This document shows positions 46,020-54,357 of a DNA stretch of 64,000 bases, piece by piece. The notes under the pieces are model-generated. The model was given only the letters and a program-made list of their open reading frames with translations. It was not told where the DNA came from and made no database searches. Within the stretch, counting starts at the first letter, position 1. Each line of letters begins with the position of its first letter. Source of the DNA: Castellaniella hirudinis. GTDB lineage: Bacteria; Pseudomonadota; Gammaproteobacteria; Burkholderiales; Burkholderiaceae_B. The stretch covers positions 62,001 through 126,000 of the forward strand of contig NZ_JBHSDY010000002.1 of the NCBI RefSeq assembly GCF_042651965.1, given 5' to 3'. The position numbers were made by a program, and so were the translations under genes.

Positions 46020-46226
46020 TTAGATCGCTTTAACCTTCGTTGCGCTGGGGCCTTTTGGGCCTTGGCCGACGACGAATGAAACACGCTGGTTTTCATTCAA
46101 CGTCTTGTGACCAGATCCTTGAATTTCGCTGAAGTGTACGAAGAGGTCCTTCCCGCCATCATCGGGCGTGATGAAGCCGAAGCCCTTGTCGTTGTTGAAC
46201 CACTTAACGATGCCTGTTGTTTCCAC
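46020..46226 (-). CDS. CspA-family cold-shock protein, GTG start
   Basis: The 68-aa cold-shock domain has RNP1 KGFGFI and RNP2 LFVHF. It binds single-stranded RNA/DNA and melts RNA structure. The start is taken as GTG 46226 (giving M-ETTGIVKWF), with AGGA 6 nt upstream; no ATG fits the family length. It is a close paralogue of the gene at 47317-47526, and both share the context TAGGAATKACW before a non-ATG start. Confidence 0.92.
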   Translation of the reverse strand: METTGIVKWFNNDKGFGFITPDDGGKDLFVHFSEIQGSGHKTLNENQRVSFVVGQGPKGPSATKVKAI

Positions 46227-46337
46227 AGTAATTCCTAGAGAGTACGGGTCTGACGAGTGTACTCCGCTAGGGCCTCGCCAGACTGCGATAAGTCGGGGCC
46301 ATCGCACAGGCTGACGAACTGACCCCAGAGATTAATC

Positions 46338-46496
46338 CTAGCGGTGACGTTTGCCGGGATTTTTCTTGTGGTGAGTGTGCGCGCCACGCTCTTTACTCAC
46401 ATGTCGGCCGCTGCGAGTGCTAAGGGTCACGCCTTTGGGATCGACGGGACGGGGAGTGCGCTTACGGTCGGCTTCAGTAACGATCTTGTTGCCCAT
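46338..46496 (-). CDS. Small basic hypothetical protein (52 aa)
   Basis: ATG 46496 follows GAGAGG and opens a 52-aa frame rich in Lys, Arg, His and Gly (EADRKRTPRPVDPKGV ... SGRHVSKERGAHTHHKKNPGKRHR). It is probably disordered and nucleic-acid binding. It lies upstream of the first csp gene on the same strand, with a 111-bp gap. The gene-free DNA 46497-46806 upstream holds only a six-codon frame behind a good AAAGGAG site (ATG 46617), which may be the stump of a lost gene. Confidence 0.55.
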   Translation of the reverse strand: MGNKIVTEADRKRTPRPVDPKGVTLSTRSGRHVSKERGAHTHHKKNPGKRHR

Positions 46497-46806
46497 GAAA
46501 ACCTCTCTCAAGTTTATGTAAATCCCGTCATTGTCACACATTTGCACTCAAACGACAGCATGTACGGCGTCACCTCGTCCGCCAGAACGCCGGGGCCAGC
46601 AACAAAGGAGAACGCCATGGGCGGCGATGCAGCGTAGCGGCGCAACCCGGCACCACCACCAAATTTCAGACCTTCAGCAGACCGTACCGGGCTGCCGCCT
46701 AGTGCTGTCTGCCGAGGGCTGAACTCCTGAACCCGCCAATACCGCCCCGTGCACACGGGCGTGACGGCGGGGAACGCAAGCAACCCTCGACCTTTTGGAG
46801 ACTGAC

Positions 46807-47232
46807 ATGAGCGCTCTCGACTCGCTTTTCATGTGGCTTTCGCTGATTTCCTGCGCCGCCGTTGGCGACCATGCCTGGGTGAGTCGCATCCGCCCTGCCC
46901 AGGCGGCCGATCCGGCCTGCGACCGGAAGGCGGCCGAGATTGAGCGGCAGATCGGATATGCCCAGGGAGCCGGGAACCGCGCCCGCCTGGACGGTCTGCG
47001 GAAGGCGCTTGCCGCGAACCGCGAGAACTGCACCGACAGCCGGTTGATCGAGGGACTGAAACAGGACATCGCGGAACAGCAAGAAGAAATCGACGCGCTA
47101 CGCGCCGAGGTCCGCGAAAAAGAATCCGAAGGGCGGTACGACAAGGTCAAGAAACTCGAGCGCAAGCTGGCGGACGCACAGCAGGACCTGAAGGATCTCC
47201 AGCAGTCGCTGGCGGAGATGGGCAAGCCATGA
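46807..47232 (+). CDS. DUF1090 family periplasmic protein (YqjC-like)
   Basis: The 141-aa protein has a signal peptide ending near AQA|ADPACD and then a helical, charged body typical of DUF1090: CDRKAAEIERQIGYAQGAGNRARLDGLRKAL and a long coiled coil (GLKQDIAEQQEEIDALRAEVREKESEGRYDKVKKLERKLADAQQDLKDLQ). Two cysteines are conserved. The start at 46807 has GGAG 6 nt upstream. Function is unknown; E. coli YqjC is linked to stress. A strong hairpin follows within 6 bp of the stop. Confidence 0.85.
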   Translation: MSALDSLFMWLSLISCAAVGDHAWVSRIRPAQAADPACDRKAAEIERQIGYAQGAGNRARLDGLRKALAANRENCTDSRLIEGLKQDIAEQQEEIDALRAEVREKESEGRYDKVKKLERKLADAQQDLKDLQQSLAEMGKP

Positions 47233-47237
47233 AAAAA

Positions 47238-47264
47238 CCGGGCCTCCTGCTTCAGGAGGCCCGG
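47238..47264. terminator. Intrinsic terminator shared by DUF1090 gene and second csp gene
   Basis: CCGGGCCTCCTG and CAGGAGGCCCGG form a perfect 12-bp stem with a 3-nt loop. On the minus strand it is followed by six T residues, so it serves the csp gene best. The plus-strand tail is CTATTTCG. Confidence 0.9.
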
Positions 47265-47316
47265 CTATTTCGTGCTTTCCCGCGCATCCCCGCCGAAGGC
47301 GGAAATGCGCCGGAGA

Positions 47317-47526
47317 TCAGAGCACCTGGATCTTGGTGGCCTGGGGTCCCTTCTGTCCGGGTGCGGACACGAAGGAGACACGCTGGTTTTCTTCAAGGGA
47401 CTTGTGGCCGGAGCCCTGGATCTCCGAGTAGTGCGCGAACAGGTCCTTGCCGCCGGATTCGGGCATGATGAAGCCGAATCCCTTTTCGCTGTTGAACCAT
47501 TTCACGATGCCGATTTCTGTAGTCAA
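47317..47526 (-). CDS. CspA-family cold-shock protein, probable TTG start
   Basis: The 69-aa cold-shock protein has RNP1 KGFGFI and RNP2 LFAHY (His-Tyr in place of the commoner Val-His-Phe). It is an RNA chaperone. An ATG at 47532 follows AGGA with no spacer, which is too close. TTG at 47526 has a 6-nt spacer and gives M-TTEIGIVKWF, the family form. It ends at the terminator 47238-47264. Confidence 0.92.
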   Translation of the reverse strand: MTTEIGIVKWFNSEKGFGFIMPESGGKDLFAHYSEIQGSGHKSLEENQRVSFVSAPGQKGPQATKIQVL

Positions 47527-47604
47527 TGTCATTCCTAAAGGATAAAAGGGAAATATTCCCCGCCCCCACTATGGGGGCTTGTTGCGTGCGGCACAATCTC
47601 GATT

Positions 47605-47898
47605 TCAATTTGTCGCAAACACGGTACCGGGCGGATACGGCGCGACAGGCGCTTGCAGACGCGATCGCGCCGGCCTGGCGGGCAGCGCGCGCGCCCGGAT
47701 ATAACTGAAGGCCTCGGCCTTGGCGAAGTCGACCGCCGCCTGGGCCGATTCGAAGCGCGGCGTGAACCGCATCAGGCGATCCTGGGTCATGCTGGCATGG
47801 CCGCTGCGAATCGAGACGGAGGCGATATACCGCCCGGTCTGATCGCGTCGGACCAGCGGAGAAACCAGGTACTTGCCGACCTGTATGGATGGATACAT
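47605..47898 (-). CDS. Conserved hypothetical protein next to csp
   Basis: The 97-aa soluble protein reads MYPSIQVGKYLVSPLVRRDQ...RYIASVSIRSGHASMTQDRLMRFTPRFESAQAAVDFAKAEAFSYIRARAL. It has a beta-rich first half and a helix in which Ala/Phe repeat. Short proteins of this type are common beside cold-shock genes in Burkholderiales, from memory; no function is known. ATG 47898 is preferred because the frame above it lacks family-like sequence. Confidence 0.6.
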   Translation of the reverse strand: MYPSIQVGKYLVSPLVRRDQTGRYIASVSIRSGHASMTQDRLMRFTPRFESAQAAVDFAKAEAFSYIRARALPARPARSRLQAPVAPYPPGTVFATN

Positions 47899-48144
47899 GA
47901 AAACCTTTCGATGCCGGCGACAACGGCCTGGCATCCGATGAAAACAATGAGAGCGCGAAGCGCGTGCGGTTGAACTCTACCCGCGGCTGGCCCGCAGGGG
48001 TGTTCGCTGCGGGCGAGAGGCTGCCGAAACGGAAAACCCGGGGGCCGGGAATGCCTGGCAAAGGAAGAAGGACAGAATCGTGTGCCGCGCGTTTTTCATG
48101 GAATCATTCTGCACGTCGCGGCAAACTCCTGGAAGTATACTACA

Positions 48145-48210
48145 TGGAGACCATGTTCACCCATTTTTTTGGTATCACCCTCGAAACAGAAATCGAGAAG
48201 CTGGTCTCCA
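48145..48210 (+). other. Structured leader before the SGNH hydrolase gene
   Basis: A perfect 9-bp inverted repeat, TGGAGACCA (48145-48153) and TGGTCTCCA (48202-48210), encloses CTCGA (48180-48184) / TCGAG (48193-48197). A TATACT -10-like hexamer at 48136-48141 would start the transcript at the first arm. The repeat ends 19 nt before the start codon. The rest of gene-free 47899-48144 shows nothing recognisable. Confidence 0.5.
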
Positions 48211-48229
48211 ACCGACCCCGGGAAACCCC

Positions 48230-48892
48230 ATGCGGCACATCCTCGTCTATTCCGACTCGCTCACCTGGGGCATCGTGCCCACCACGCGGCAGCGGCTGCC
48301 GTTCGAGCGGCGCTGGCCGGGGGCGATGGAGATCGGGCTGCGTGCGGCCGGGCATGATGTGCGGGTGATCGAGGATTGCCTGAACGGTCGGCGCACGGTC
48401 TGGGATGATCCTTTCAAGCCGGGCCGGAACGGGCTGGAGGGCCTGGCCCAGCGCATTGAAATCCACTCGCCGCTGGACCTGGTGATCCTGATGCTGGGCA
48501 CCAATGATTTCCAGTCCATGCACCCGCACAACGCCTGGCATTCGTCGCAGGGCATCCTGGCGCTGATCGACGCGATCCGCACGGCGCCGATCGAGCCGGG
48601 CATGCCGGCGCCGCGCATTCTGGTCGTCGCGCCGCCCGCGATCCGCACGCCCAAAGGCCCCATCGCGCCCAAATTCGCCGGAGGGGAACACAAGTGCCAG
48701 GGGCTGGCCGAGGCCTACCGCATGGTCTGTGAACAGACCGGGTGCGATTTCTTTGACGCCGGCAGCGTCACCCCGTCCAGCGAGGTCGATGGCGTCCATC
48801 TGGACGCCACGCAGCATCTGGCGCTCAGCCAGGCGCTGTGCGGCATCGTCGGCGATCTGCTCGACCGCGTCGACAGCGCAGCCACGGCCTGA
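48230..48892 (+). CDS. SGNH/GDSL esterase-acyltransferase (MsAcT-like)
   Basis: The 220-aa SGNH hydrolase has block I SDSLTWG (Ser10, with the usual GDSL glycine replaced by Ser), block III MLGTND and block V DGVHLD. Gene layout and sequence (YSDSLTWGIVPTTRQRLPFERRWPG, APRILVVAPPAI, FAGGEHKC) follow the Mycobacterium smegmatis acyltransferase/arylesterase family. It has no signal peptide. The start at 48230 is supported by family length; the frame upstream is non-coding leader. Confidence 0.88.
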   Translation: MRHILVYSDSLTWGIVPTTRQRLPFERRWPGAMEIGLRAAGHDVRVIEDCLNGRRTVWDDPFKPGRNGLEGLAQRIEIHSPLDLVILMLGTNDFQSMHPHNAWHSSQGILALIDAIRTAPIEPGMPAPRILVVAPPAIRTPKGPIAPKFAGGEHKCQGLAEAYRMVCEQTGCDFFDAGSVTPSSEVDGVHLDATQHLALSQALCGIVGDLLDRVDSAATA

Positions 48893-48956
48893 GCCGTCCG
48901 AACCACGGCACCGCAACACCGCCGCCTGCAGCCTCCAGGCAACGGCACCTCGCCCG

Positions 48957-49886
48957 CTACCCCAGCGCCGTATCCAGAAACATCATCACGGCGAAGCCGG
49001 CCATCAGGCCGACGGTGGCCGCTGTCTGGTGGCCATTGCGATGGGTCTCGGGGATGACTTCGTGGGACACGACGAAAATCATGGCGCCGGCGGCCAGTCC
49101 CAGGCTGACGGGATAGGCGATGGGCAGGCCGCTGGCGATGCCGACGCCCATCAAGGCGCCCAGGGGCTCCATCAGGCCGGAGGCGACGGCGACCAGGACC
49201 GCTCGCCCGATCGGCAGGCCGATAGCGCGCAGCGCCAGGGCCACGGCCAGGCCTTCGGGGATGTCCTGAATGGCGATGGCCGTGGTCAGCGGCAGGCCGA
49301 CTGCCAGGTCGCCCCGGGCGAAGCCCACGCCGATTGCCATGCCTTCGGGCAGGTTGTGCAGGATGATGGCGAACACGAACAGCCAGACGCCGCCGATGCG
49401 CGCGGCGGCCGGGCCATGGGCGCCGGAACTTTCGTGCTGGTGGGGCGTGAAGAAATCCAGCCCCAGCATCAGCAACACCCCCAGGCCCAGGCCGACGGCG
49501 ACCGTCAGGGCCGCGCCCGTGCCGCTGTCCAGCAGATCACGGGCGGCGTCCAGGCCGGGCAGGATCAGCGAAAACGAGCTGGCGGCCAGCATCATGCCGG
49601 CGGCGAATCCCAGCATGCAGTCCTGGGCGCGCGTCTCGACGGACCGCAAGCCCAAGGCCAGCAAGGCGCCCAGGGCCGTGGCGCCGAAACCGGCCGCGCC
49701 GCCCAGGGCCGCATAGCCCAGGTAGCCCCGCTTTTCTTCTGAAAAAGATTCCGCGCCGCCGCCGAGCAGCAGCCAGAACATGGCCAGCAATGCCACCCCC
49801 AGGCCCAGGGCCGCGATCCGGTGCTCACGCAGTTGACGCAGCCAGGCCTGGATCAGCGGCGCCGGAGCCGCCCGCGCGTCACTCAT
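48957..49886 (-). CDS. ZIP family zinc/divalent metal transporter (BbZIP-like)
   Basis: The 309-aa protein has eight TM helices and the full ZIP transport site: IILHNLPEGMAIG in TM4 and AIAIQDIPEGLAVA in TM5. It is close throughout to Bordetella bronchiseptica BbZIP, the structural model of the family (RSVETRAQDCMLGFAAGMMLAAS, SHEVIPETHRNGHQTAATVGLMAGFAVMMFLDTALG). It brings Zn2+ (and Cd2+) into the cytoplasm. Its start overlaps the end of the M20 peptidase gene by 8 nt. His-rich HQHE lies in the variable loop. Confidence 0.94.
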   Translation of the reverse strand: MSDARAAPAPLIQAWLRQLREHRIAALGLGVALLAMFWLLLGGGAESFSEEKRGYLGYAALGGAAGFGATALGALLALGLRSVETRAQDCMLGFAAGMMLAASSFSLILPGLDAARDLLDSGTGAALTVAVGLGLGVLLMLGLDFFTPHQHESSGAHGPAAARIGGVWLFVFAIILHNLPEGMAIGVGFARGDLAVGLPLTTAIAIQDIPEGLAVALALRAIGLPIGRAVLVAVASGLMEPLGALMGVGIASGLPIAYPVSLGLAAGAMIFVVSHEVIPETHRNGHQTAATVGLMAGFAVMMFLDTALG

Positions 49887-51363
49887 CGGCCTGTACGCCC
49901 GTCGGCAAGGCCGCCATGGCCTGCGCCACTGCCGCCGTCAGCCGCTTGCCGTACGACACGTGCAGGAATTCGTTGGGGCCATGGGCGTTGGACTGCGGCC
50001 CCAGCACGCCGCAGACCATGAACTGGGCCGCAGGGAAGCCCTCGCGCAGCAGATTCATCAACGGGATCGTGCCGCCCTGGCCGATATAGCCGCAGGGCGC
50101 GTCGAAATACCGCCGCGACGCGGCATCCAGCGCCGCAGTCAGCCAGGACGCGGATTCCGGCGCGTTCCAGCCGCCGGCCACGCCGGGATCGGGCTGGAAC
50201 AGGACACGGGCCTGATAGGGGGCGTCCTGTTCCAGCAAGTGTTTCAGTTCCTCCGCCGCCGCGCCGGCATCGACCAGCGGCGGCAGGCGCAGGGACAGCT
50301 TGAAGGCGGTGCGCGGGCGCAGCACGTTGCCGGCGCTGGTCAGGGGCGGCAGGCCTTCGGCGCCGGTGACGGACAGGGTCGGCCGCCAGGTGCGGTTCAA
50401 CAGCGCCTGCTGCGGGTCCGTGGTCATGGGCAGGACGACGCCGCCCTCGGCGCCGCAGCTCCAGGGGAAGCGCTTCCAGACTTCGTCGCCCAGAATGCGG
50501 GCGGTCGCCTGCGCCTGCTCGGCGCGTTCGGCCGGGATCTCGCAATGGAAGCTGGCCGGCAGCACACGGCCCGTGCCGCTGTCCTCCAGCCGGTCCAGCA
50601 AATGGCGCAGGATGCGGAAGCTGGACGGCACCACACCGCTGGAATCGCCCGAATGCACGCCCTCGTCCAGCACCTGGACTTCCAGGGTGCCGGTCACCAG
50701 GCCGCGCAGCGAAGTCGTCATCCAGAGCTGGTCGTAGTTGCCCGCCCCCGAATCCAGGCACACCACCAGGGCCACGCGGCCCAGCCGGTCGCGCAGGGCA
50801 TCGACATAGGGCAGCAGATCGTAGCTGCCGGATTCTTCGCAGGTCTCGATCAGGCCGACGCAGCGCGGGCGAGGCACGCCCTGGCGGTCCAGCGCTTCGA
50901 GGGCGGTGAGCGAGGCGTAGACGGCATAGCCGTCGTCGGCGCCGCCCCGGCCGTACAGCTTGCCGTCGCGCATCACCGGCGTCCACGGCCCCAGGCCGGC
51001 GCGCCAGCCGGAAAATTCCGGCTGCTTGTCCAGGTGGCCGTACATCAGCACCGCGCCGCCGTCGTCCTGCCGTGTCGCGGGGGCTTCGAAGTACAGCACC
51101 GGGGTGCGGCCCGGCAGGCGGATGACCTCGACCGTCAGGCCCTGGATGCGCCGCGTCCGCACCCAGCGGGCGGCGTCTTCCACCACGCGGTCGATGTAGC
51201 CGTGGGCGGCCCAGTCGGCATCGAACGCGGGACTTTTCGCCGGCACGGCAATGTAATCGGTCAAGGCGGGAACGATTTCGCGGTCCCAGACGTCATCGAC
51301 AAAGGTCCGGAGAGCGGCAGGATCCAGTCCTGCGGGGGTGGCTGCAGCCAACGGCGTATCCAT
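49879..51363 (-). CDS. M20 family metallopeptidase
   Basis: The 494-aa protein has the M20 metal ligands in VLMYGHLDKQPE, GRGGADDGYAVYA, ETCEESGS and (C-terminal) GPNEFLHV, plus the lid/dimerisation domain in the middle. It resembles the dipeptidase-like, carnosinase-type branch (long, cytosolic, two metal ions, usually Zn2+). The ZIP gene begins inside its last codons, so the peptidase and a zinc importer are translationally coupled. The start at 51363 is the first ATG of the frame. Confidence 0.9.
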   Translation of the reverse strand: MDTPLAAATPAGLDPAALRTFVDDVWDREIVPALTDYIAVPAKSPAFDADWAAHGYIDRVVEDAARWVRTRRIQGLTVEVIRLPGRTPVLYFEAPATRQDDGGAVLMYGHLDKQPEFSGWRAGLGPWTPVMRDGKLYGRGGADDGYAVYASLTALEALDRQGVPRPRCVGLIETCEESGSYDLLPYVDALRDRLGRVALVVCLDSGAGNYDQLWMTTSLRGLVTGTLEVQVLDEGVHSGDSSGVVPSSFRILRHLLDRLEDSGTGRVLPASFHCEIPAERAEQAQATARILGDEVWKRFPWSCGAEGGVVLPMTTDPQQALLNRTWRPTLSVTGAEGLPPLTSAGNVLRPRTAFKLSLRLPPLVDAGAAAEELKHLLEQDAPYQARVLFQPDPGVAGGWNAPESASWLTAALDAASRRYFDAPCGYIGQGGTIPLMNLLREGFPAAQFMVCGVLGPQSNAHGPNEFLHVSYGKRLTAAVAQAMAALPTGVQADE

Positions 51364-51466
51364 GATGTGTCCTGCTGACGTGATTCAAAAGGTCATTCTA
51401 CGCCCCGGAGCCGCCTGGATCCCGCTCGGCTACACTGCCTGGACAGGCCGCATCCGGGAACCCTCA

Positions 51467-52072
51467 ATGGACGATCAAGTACTCGCCGCCATGGCCCGCT
51501 GGCCGAATGTGCCGGCCGTGCACGGCTGGCTGTCGCTGTCGGCGCGCGGCCAGTGGCGCCTGCATCCTCATGGACGCGGCTGGGGCGCGCCGGAGGGCGG
51601 CCCCGAGGAACCCGGCGAAGCCATCACCAGCCCGCAGATCATCGCCTTCATCAACCGCAACTATCTGGCGGACGATGCGGGCCGCTGGTGCTTCCAGAAT
51701 GGTCCTCAGCGCGTCTACGTGCGCCTGGACGGCGCCCCCTGGATTCTGGGCCTGGAGACCGACGCGCAAGGCCGCCCCCTGCTGCGCACCCACACCGGCG
51801 CCGGCTACGGCCCGGTGACGCATTGGTGGCTGGACCCGGAAGGCCGCCTGTACGCCCAATCGGACCGGGGCGCCGGACTGGTGGCGGATCGGGACCTGGC
51901 GCGAACGATCGACGCGCTGCGCGCCGTCGACGGCCGGCCGCTGGACGACTGGCTGGAGCGGCCCGCCCCCGCCGGCATCGCCGTGCGTCTGGGCGGCGGC
52001 GCCGAGACGCCGCTAGGCCTGGTGTCGGCCGATGCCCTGGAAACCACGCTGGGTTTCATCCGCCGGCCTTGA
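51467..52072 (+). CDS. Conserved protein of unknown function
   Basis: The 201-aa soluble protein begins DDQVLAAMARWPNVPAVHGWLSLSARGQWRLH and continues IIAFINRNYLADDAGRWCFQNGPQRVYVRLDGAPWILGLE, a pattern I recall as a DUF found in Bordetella and relatives; I cannot name the family with certainty. There is no signal peptide or TM segment. The start at 51467 follows GGGAA. It is divergent from the M20 gene (103-bp gap). Confidence 0.75.
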   Translation: MDDQVLAAMARWPNVPAVHGWLSLSARGQWRLHPHGRGWGAPEGGPEEPGEAITSPQIIAFINRNYLADDAGRWCFQNGPQRVYVRLDGAPWILGLETDAQGRPLLRTHTGAGYGPVTHWWLDPEGRLYAQSDRGAGLVADRDLARTIDALRAVDGRPLDDWLERPAPAGIAVRLGGGAETPLGLVSADALETTLGFIRRP

Positions 52073-52218
52073 GCCGGACAGTCTCGGGGTTTTCCCCAGA
52101 TCCGAGAAAAGTGCCATGTTCGCCCCGGAATGTGCATTCAGGAGAATTCACTAACATATTTACAATTTTTGGGAGCCGTTCATTCGTCATTCGATCCATC
52201 CGATCCAGGAGACAAACC

Positions 52219-53388
52219 ATGACAAGCACGACCCCCATGCTGGAACGCATCCAGGCCATTCTTCCCGAACTCGCCGCCCACGCAGCCGAATCCGAACACG
52301 AACGCCAGGTGCCCGCCAAAACCATCGCCCTGCTCAAGAGCACCGGCCTGCACCGCGCCTTCCAACCCAAAGCCTACGGCGGCCTCGAAATGTCGCTGCC
52401 CGAATTCGGCGATTGCATCGCCGCCCTGGCGGGCGCCGACGCCGGCGCGACCTGGGCCTTCAGCCTGCTGTGCACCCACAGTCACCAGCTCGCCATGTTC
52501 TCCAGGCAATTGCAGGATGAACTCTGGGGTGAAAACCCCGACGCCACCGCCAGCAGCAGCATCGCGCCCTTCGGCCGCACCGAGGAAGTCGAGGGCGGCG
52601 TGCTGTTCAGCGGCGAAATGGGCTGGAGCAGCGGCTGCGATCACGCCGAATGGGCCATCGTCGGTTTCAACCGCATGAACCCGGCCGGCGAAAAGACCTA
52701 CTGCTTTGCCGTGGTGCCGCGCCGGGACTACACCATCCGCGACGACTGGTACGCCATCGGCATGCGCGGCAGCGGTTCCAAGACGCTCCTGCTGGACAAG
52801 GTCTTCGTACCCGAACACCGCATCCAGGCCGCCAAGGACATGATGGAAGGCAAGTCCGCCGGTTTCGGCCTGTACCCCGACAGCAAGATCTTCTACACCC
52901 CGTACCGGCCCTATTTCGCCAGCGGCTTTTCCTCCATCAGCCTGGGCATCGCCGAACGCATGCTGGAAGCCTTCAAGGAAAAGACCCGCAACCGCGTGCG
53001 CGCCTACACCGGCGCCAGCGTGGGCACGGCCACGCCGGCCCTGATGCGCCTGGCCGAATCCACCCACCAGGTGGCGGCCGCCCGGGCCCTGCTCGAAAAA
53101 ACCTGGGAAGACCACCGCGCGCACGGCGAGGCCAGGCGCTATCCCTCTGTCGAAACGCTGACCGCCTGGCGTACCAACCAGGCCTACGTGGTGAAGATGT
53201 GCGTCGAGTCGGTCAAGCGCCTGTTCGAGGCCGCCGGGGCCGGCGCCTGGTTCGAAACCAACGAAATGCAGCGCCTGTTCCGCGACAGCCACATGACGGC
53301 CGCCCACGCCTATACCGACTACGACGTGTGCGCCCAGATCCTGGGACGCCAGCTCATGGGCATGGAGCCCGACCCCACGATGATCTGA
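52219..53388 (+). CDS. Flavin-dependent monooxygenase, oxygenase component (HPAH C2-like)
   Basis: The 389-aa protein has the acyl-CoA dehydrogenase fold used by group D flavin monooxygenases (FAFQPKAYGGLEMSLPEF-type start, GWSSGCDHAEWAIVGF, GMRGSGSKTLLLDKVFVPEHRI, RDSHMTAAHAYTDYDVCAQILGRQLMGMEPDP). That C-terminus and the paired MarR-domain reductase resemble Acinetobacter p-hydroxyphenylacetate 3-hydroxylase C2. It would hydroxylate a phenol using FMNH2 supplied by the reductase. The start at 52219 has AGGAG 7 nt upstream. The exact substrate is inferred. Confidence 0.85.
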   Translation: MTSTTPMLERIQAILPELAAHAAESEHERQVPAKTIALLKSTGLHRAFQPKAYGGLEMSLPEFGDCIAALAGADAGATWAFSLLCTHSHQLAMFSRQLQDELWGENPDATASSSIAPFGRTEEVEGGVLFSGEMGWSSGCDHAEWAIVGFNRMNPAGEKTYCFAVVPRRDYTIRDDWYAIGMRGSGSKTLLLDKVFVPEHRIQAAKDMMEGKSAGFGLYPDSKIFYTPYRPYFASGFSSISLGIAERMLEAFKEKTRNRVRAYTGASVGTATPALMRLAESTHQVAAARALLEKTWEDHRAHGEARRYPSVETLTAWRTNQAYVVKMCVESVKRLFEAAGAGAWFETNEMQRLFRDSHMTAAHAYTDYDVCAQILGRQLMGMEPDPTMI

Positions 53389-53400
53389 GGAGAGCCGCCC

Positions 53401-54357
53401 ATGGACGCCCCGCACCCCATCGAACCCACGGCATTCGACCCACGCATCCTGCGCCGGGCACTAAGCAATTTCGCCACCGGCGTCACCGTCGTCACGGCCT
53501 GCGCAGGCGAAGACAGGGTCGGCGTGACCGCCAACAGCTTCACCTCGGTCTCGCTCGATCCGCCGCTGATACTCTGGAGCATCGACAAGCGCTCGGCCAG
53601 CTTCCCGGTGTTCCGACGCGCCACCCATTTCGCCATCAATGTCCTGGCCATGGACCAGATCGAGCTGTCCAACCGTTTCGCCCGGCCCAGCGAAGACCGC
53701 TACGCGGGCGTCGCCTGGCACCCCGGCCAGGGCGGCTGCATCCTGCTGGACGGCGCCTGCGCCAACTTTCAGTGCGAGAAGACCCAGATCATCGAAGGCG
53801 GCGATCACTGGATCCTCATCGGCCGGGTGCTGGCCTTCGAAGACCGGGGCACGGCCCCCCTGCTGTACCACCAGGGTTCGTACGCCATGGCGCTGCCCCA
53901 CCCCCACCGGCAGCCGCCACAGGCCGCATCCGCCGGCGCCGCCGCCAACGACCTGCAGGCCCGGCTGGCCGATCATCCCTATTTTCTGATGACCCAGGCC
54001 GTGCGCCACTACCAGGAAAGCTACCAGCCCCGGCAGATCGAGACCGGCTGGAGGCCCGGCGAAGCCCGCCTGCTCATGATCCTGAACGACGGCCCCGCCC
54101 GGGACATGGCGATGCTGGCCCGCCAGGCCGACATGCCGCAGCACCAAGTCGAACAGACGCTGGACCTGCTGCGCAGCCGTGACCTGGTCGAACGCACGCC
54201 GGACGGCGAAACGCTGACGGCGGCGGGCGCCACGCAAGTCCGGGGCATCTGGACGACGGCGCGCAGCCACGAAGAAAAAGTCTTCGCCCGCTTCGACCGG
54301 GCGCAGGTGGAAACCTTCAAGCAGGTCCTCAGGGGCATCATCGCCGCCCCGGTCTAA
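53401..54357 (+). CDS. Flavin reductase with C-terminal MarR-like domain (HPAH C1-like)
   Basis: The 318-aa protein has two parts. Residues 15-175 form a flavin reductase domain (LSNFATGVTVVTACAG, GVTANSFTSVSLDPPLILWSIDKRSASF). Residues about 185-318 form a MarR-type winged helix (RLLMILNDGPARDMAMLARQADMPQHQVEQTLDLLRSRDLVER). This fusion is the layout of the C1 reductase of p-hydroxyphenylacetate hydroxylase, where the MarR-like domain binds substrate and controls flavin reduction. It lies 12 bp after the oxygenase gene. Confidence 0.88.
   Translation: MDAPHPIEPTAFDPRILRRALSNFATGVTVVTACAGEDRVGVTANSFTSVSLDPPLILWSIDKRSASFPVFRRATHFAINVLAMDQIELSNRFARPSEDRYAGVAWHPGQGGCILLDGACANFQCEKTQIIEGGDHWILIGRVLAFEDRGTAPLLYHQGSYAMALPHPHRQPPQAASAGAAANDLQARLADHPYFLMTQAVRHYQESYQPRQIETGWRPGEARLLMILNDGPARDMAMLARQADMPQHQVEQTLDLLRSRDLVERTPDGETLTAAGATQVRGIWTTARSHEEKVFARFDRAQVETFKQVLRGIIAAPV

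Noticed and set aside
43031..48230. A direct repeat of the tRNA-Cys 3' end as the right attachment site
   Set aside because: No second copy of the ...GGCTTGCGCCTCCA end was found by eye in the window, so the island boundary remains open.
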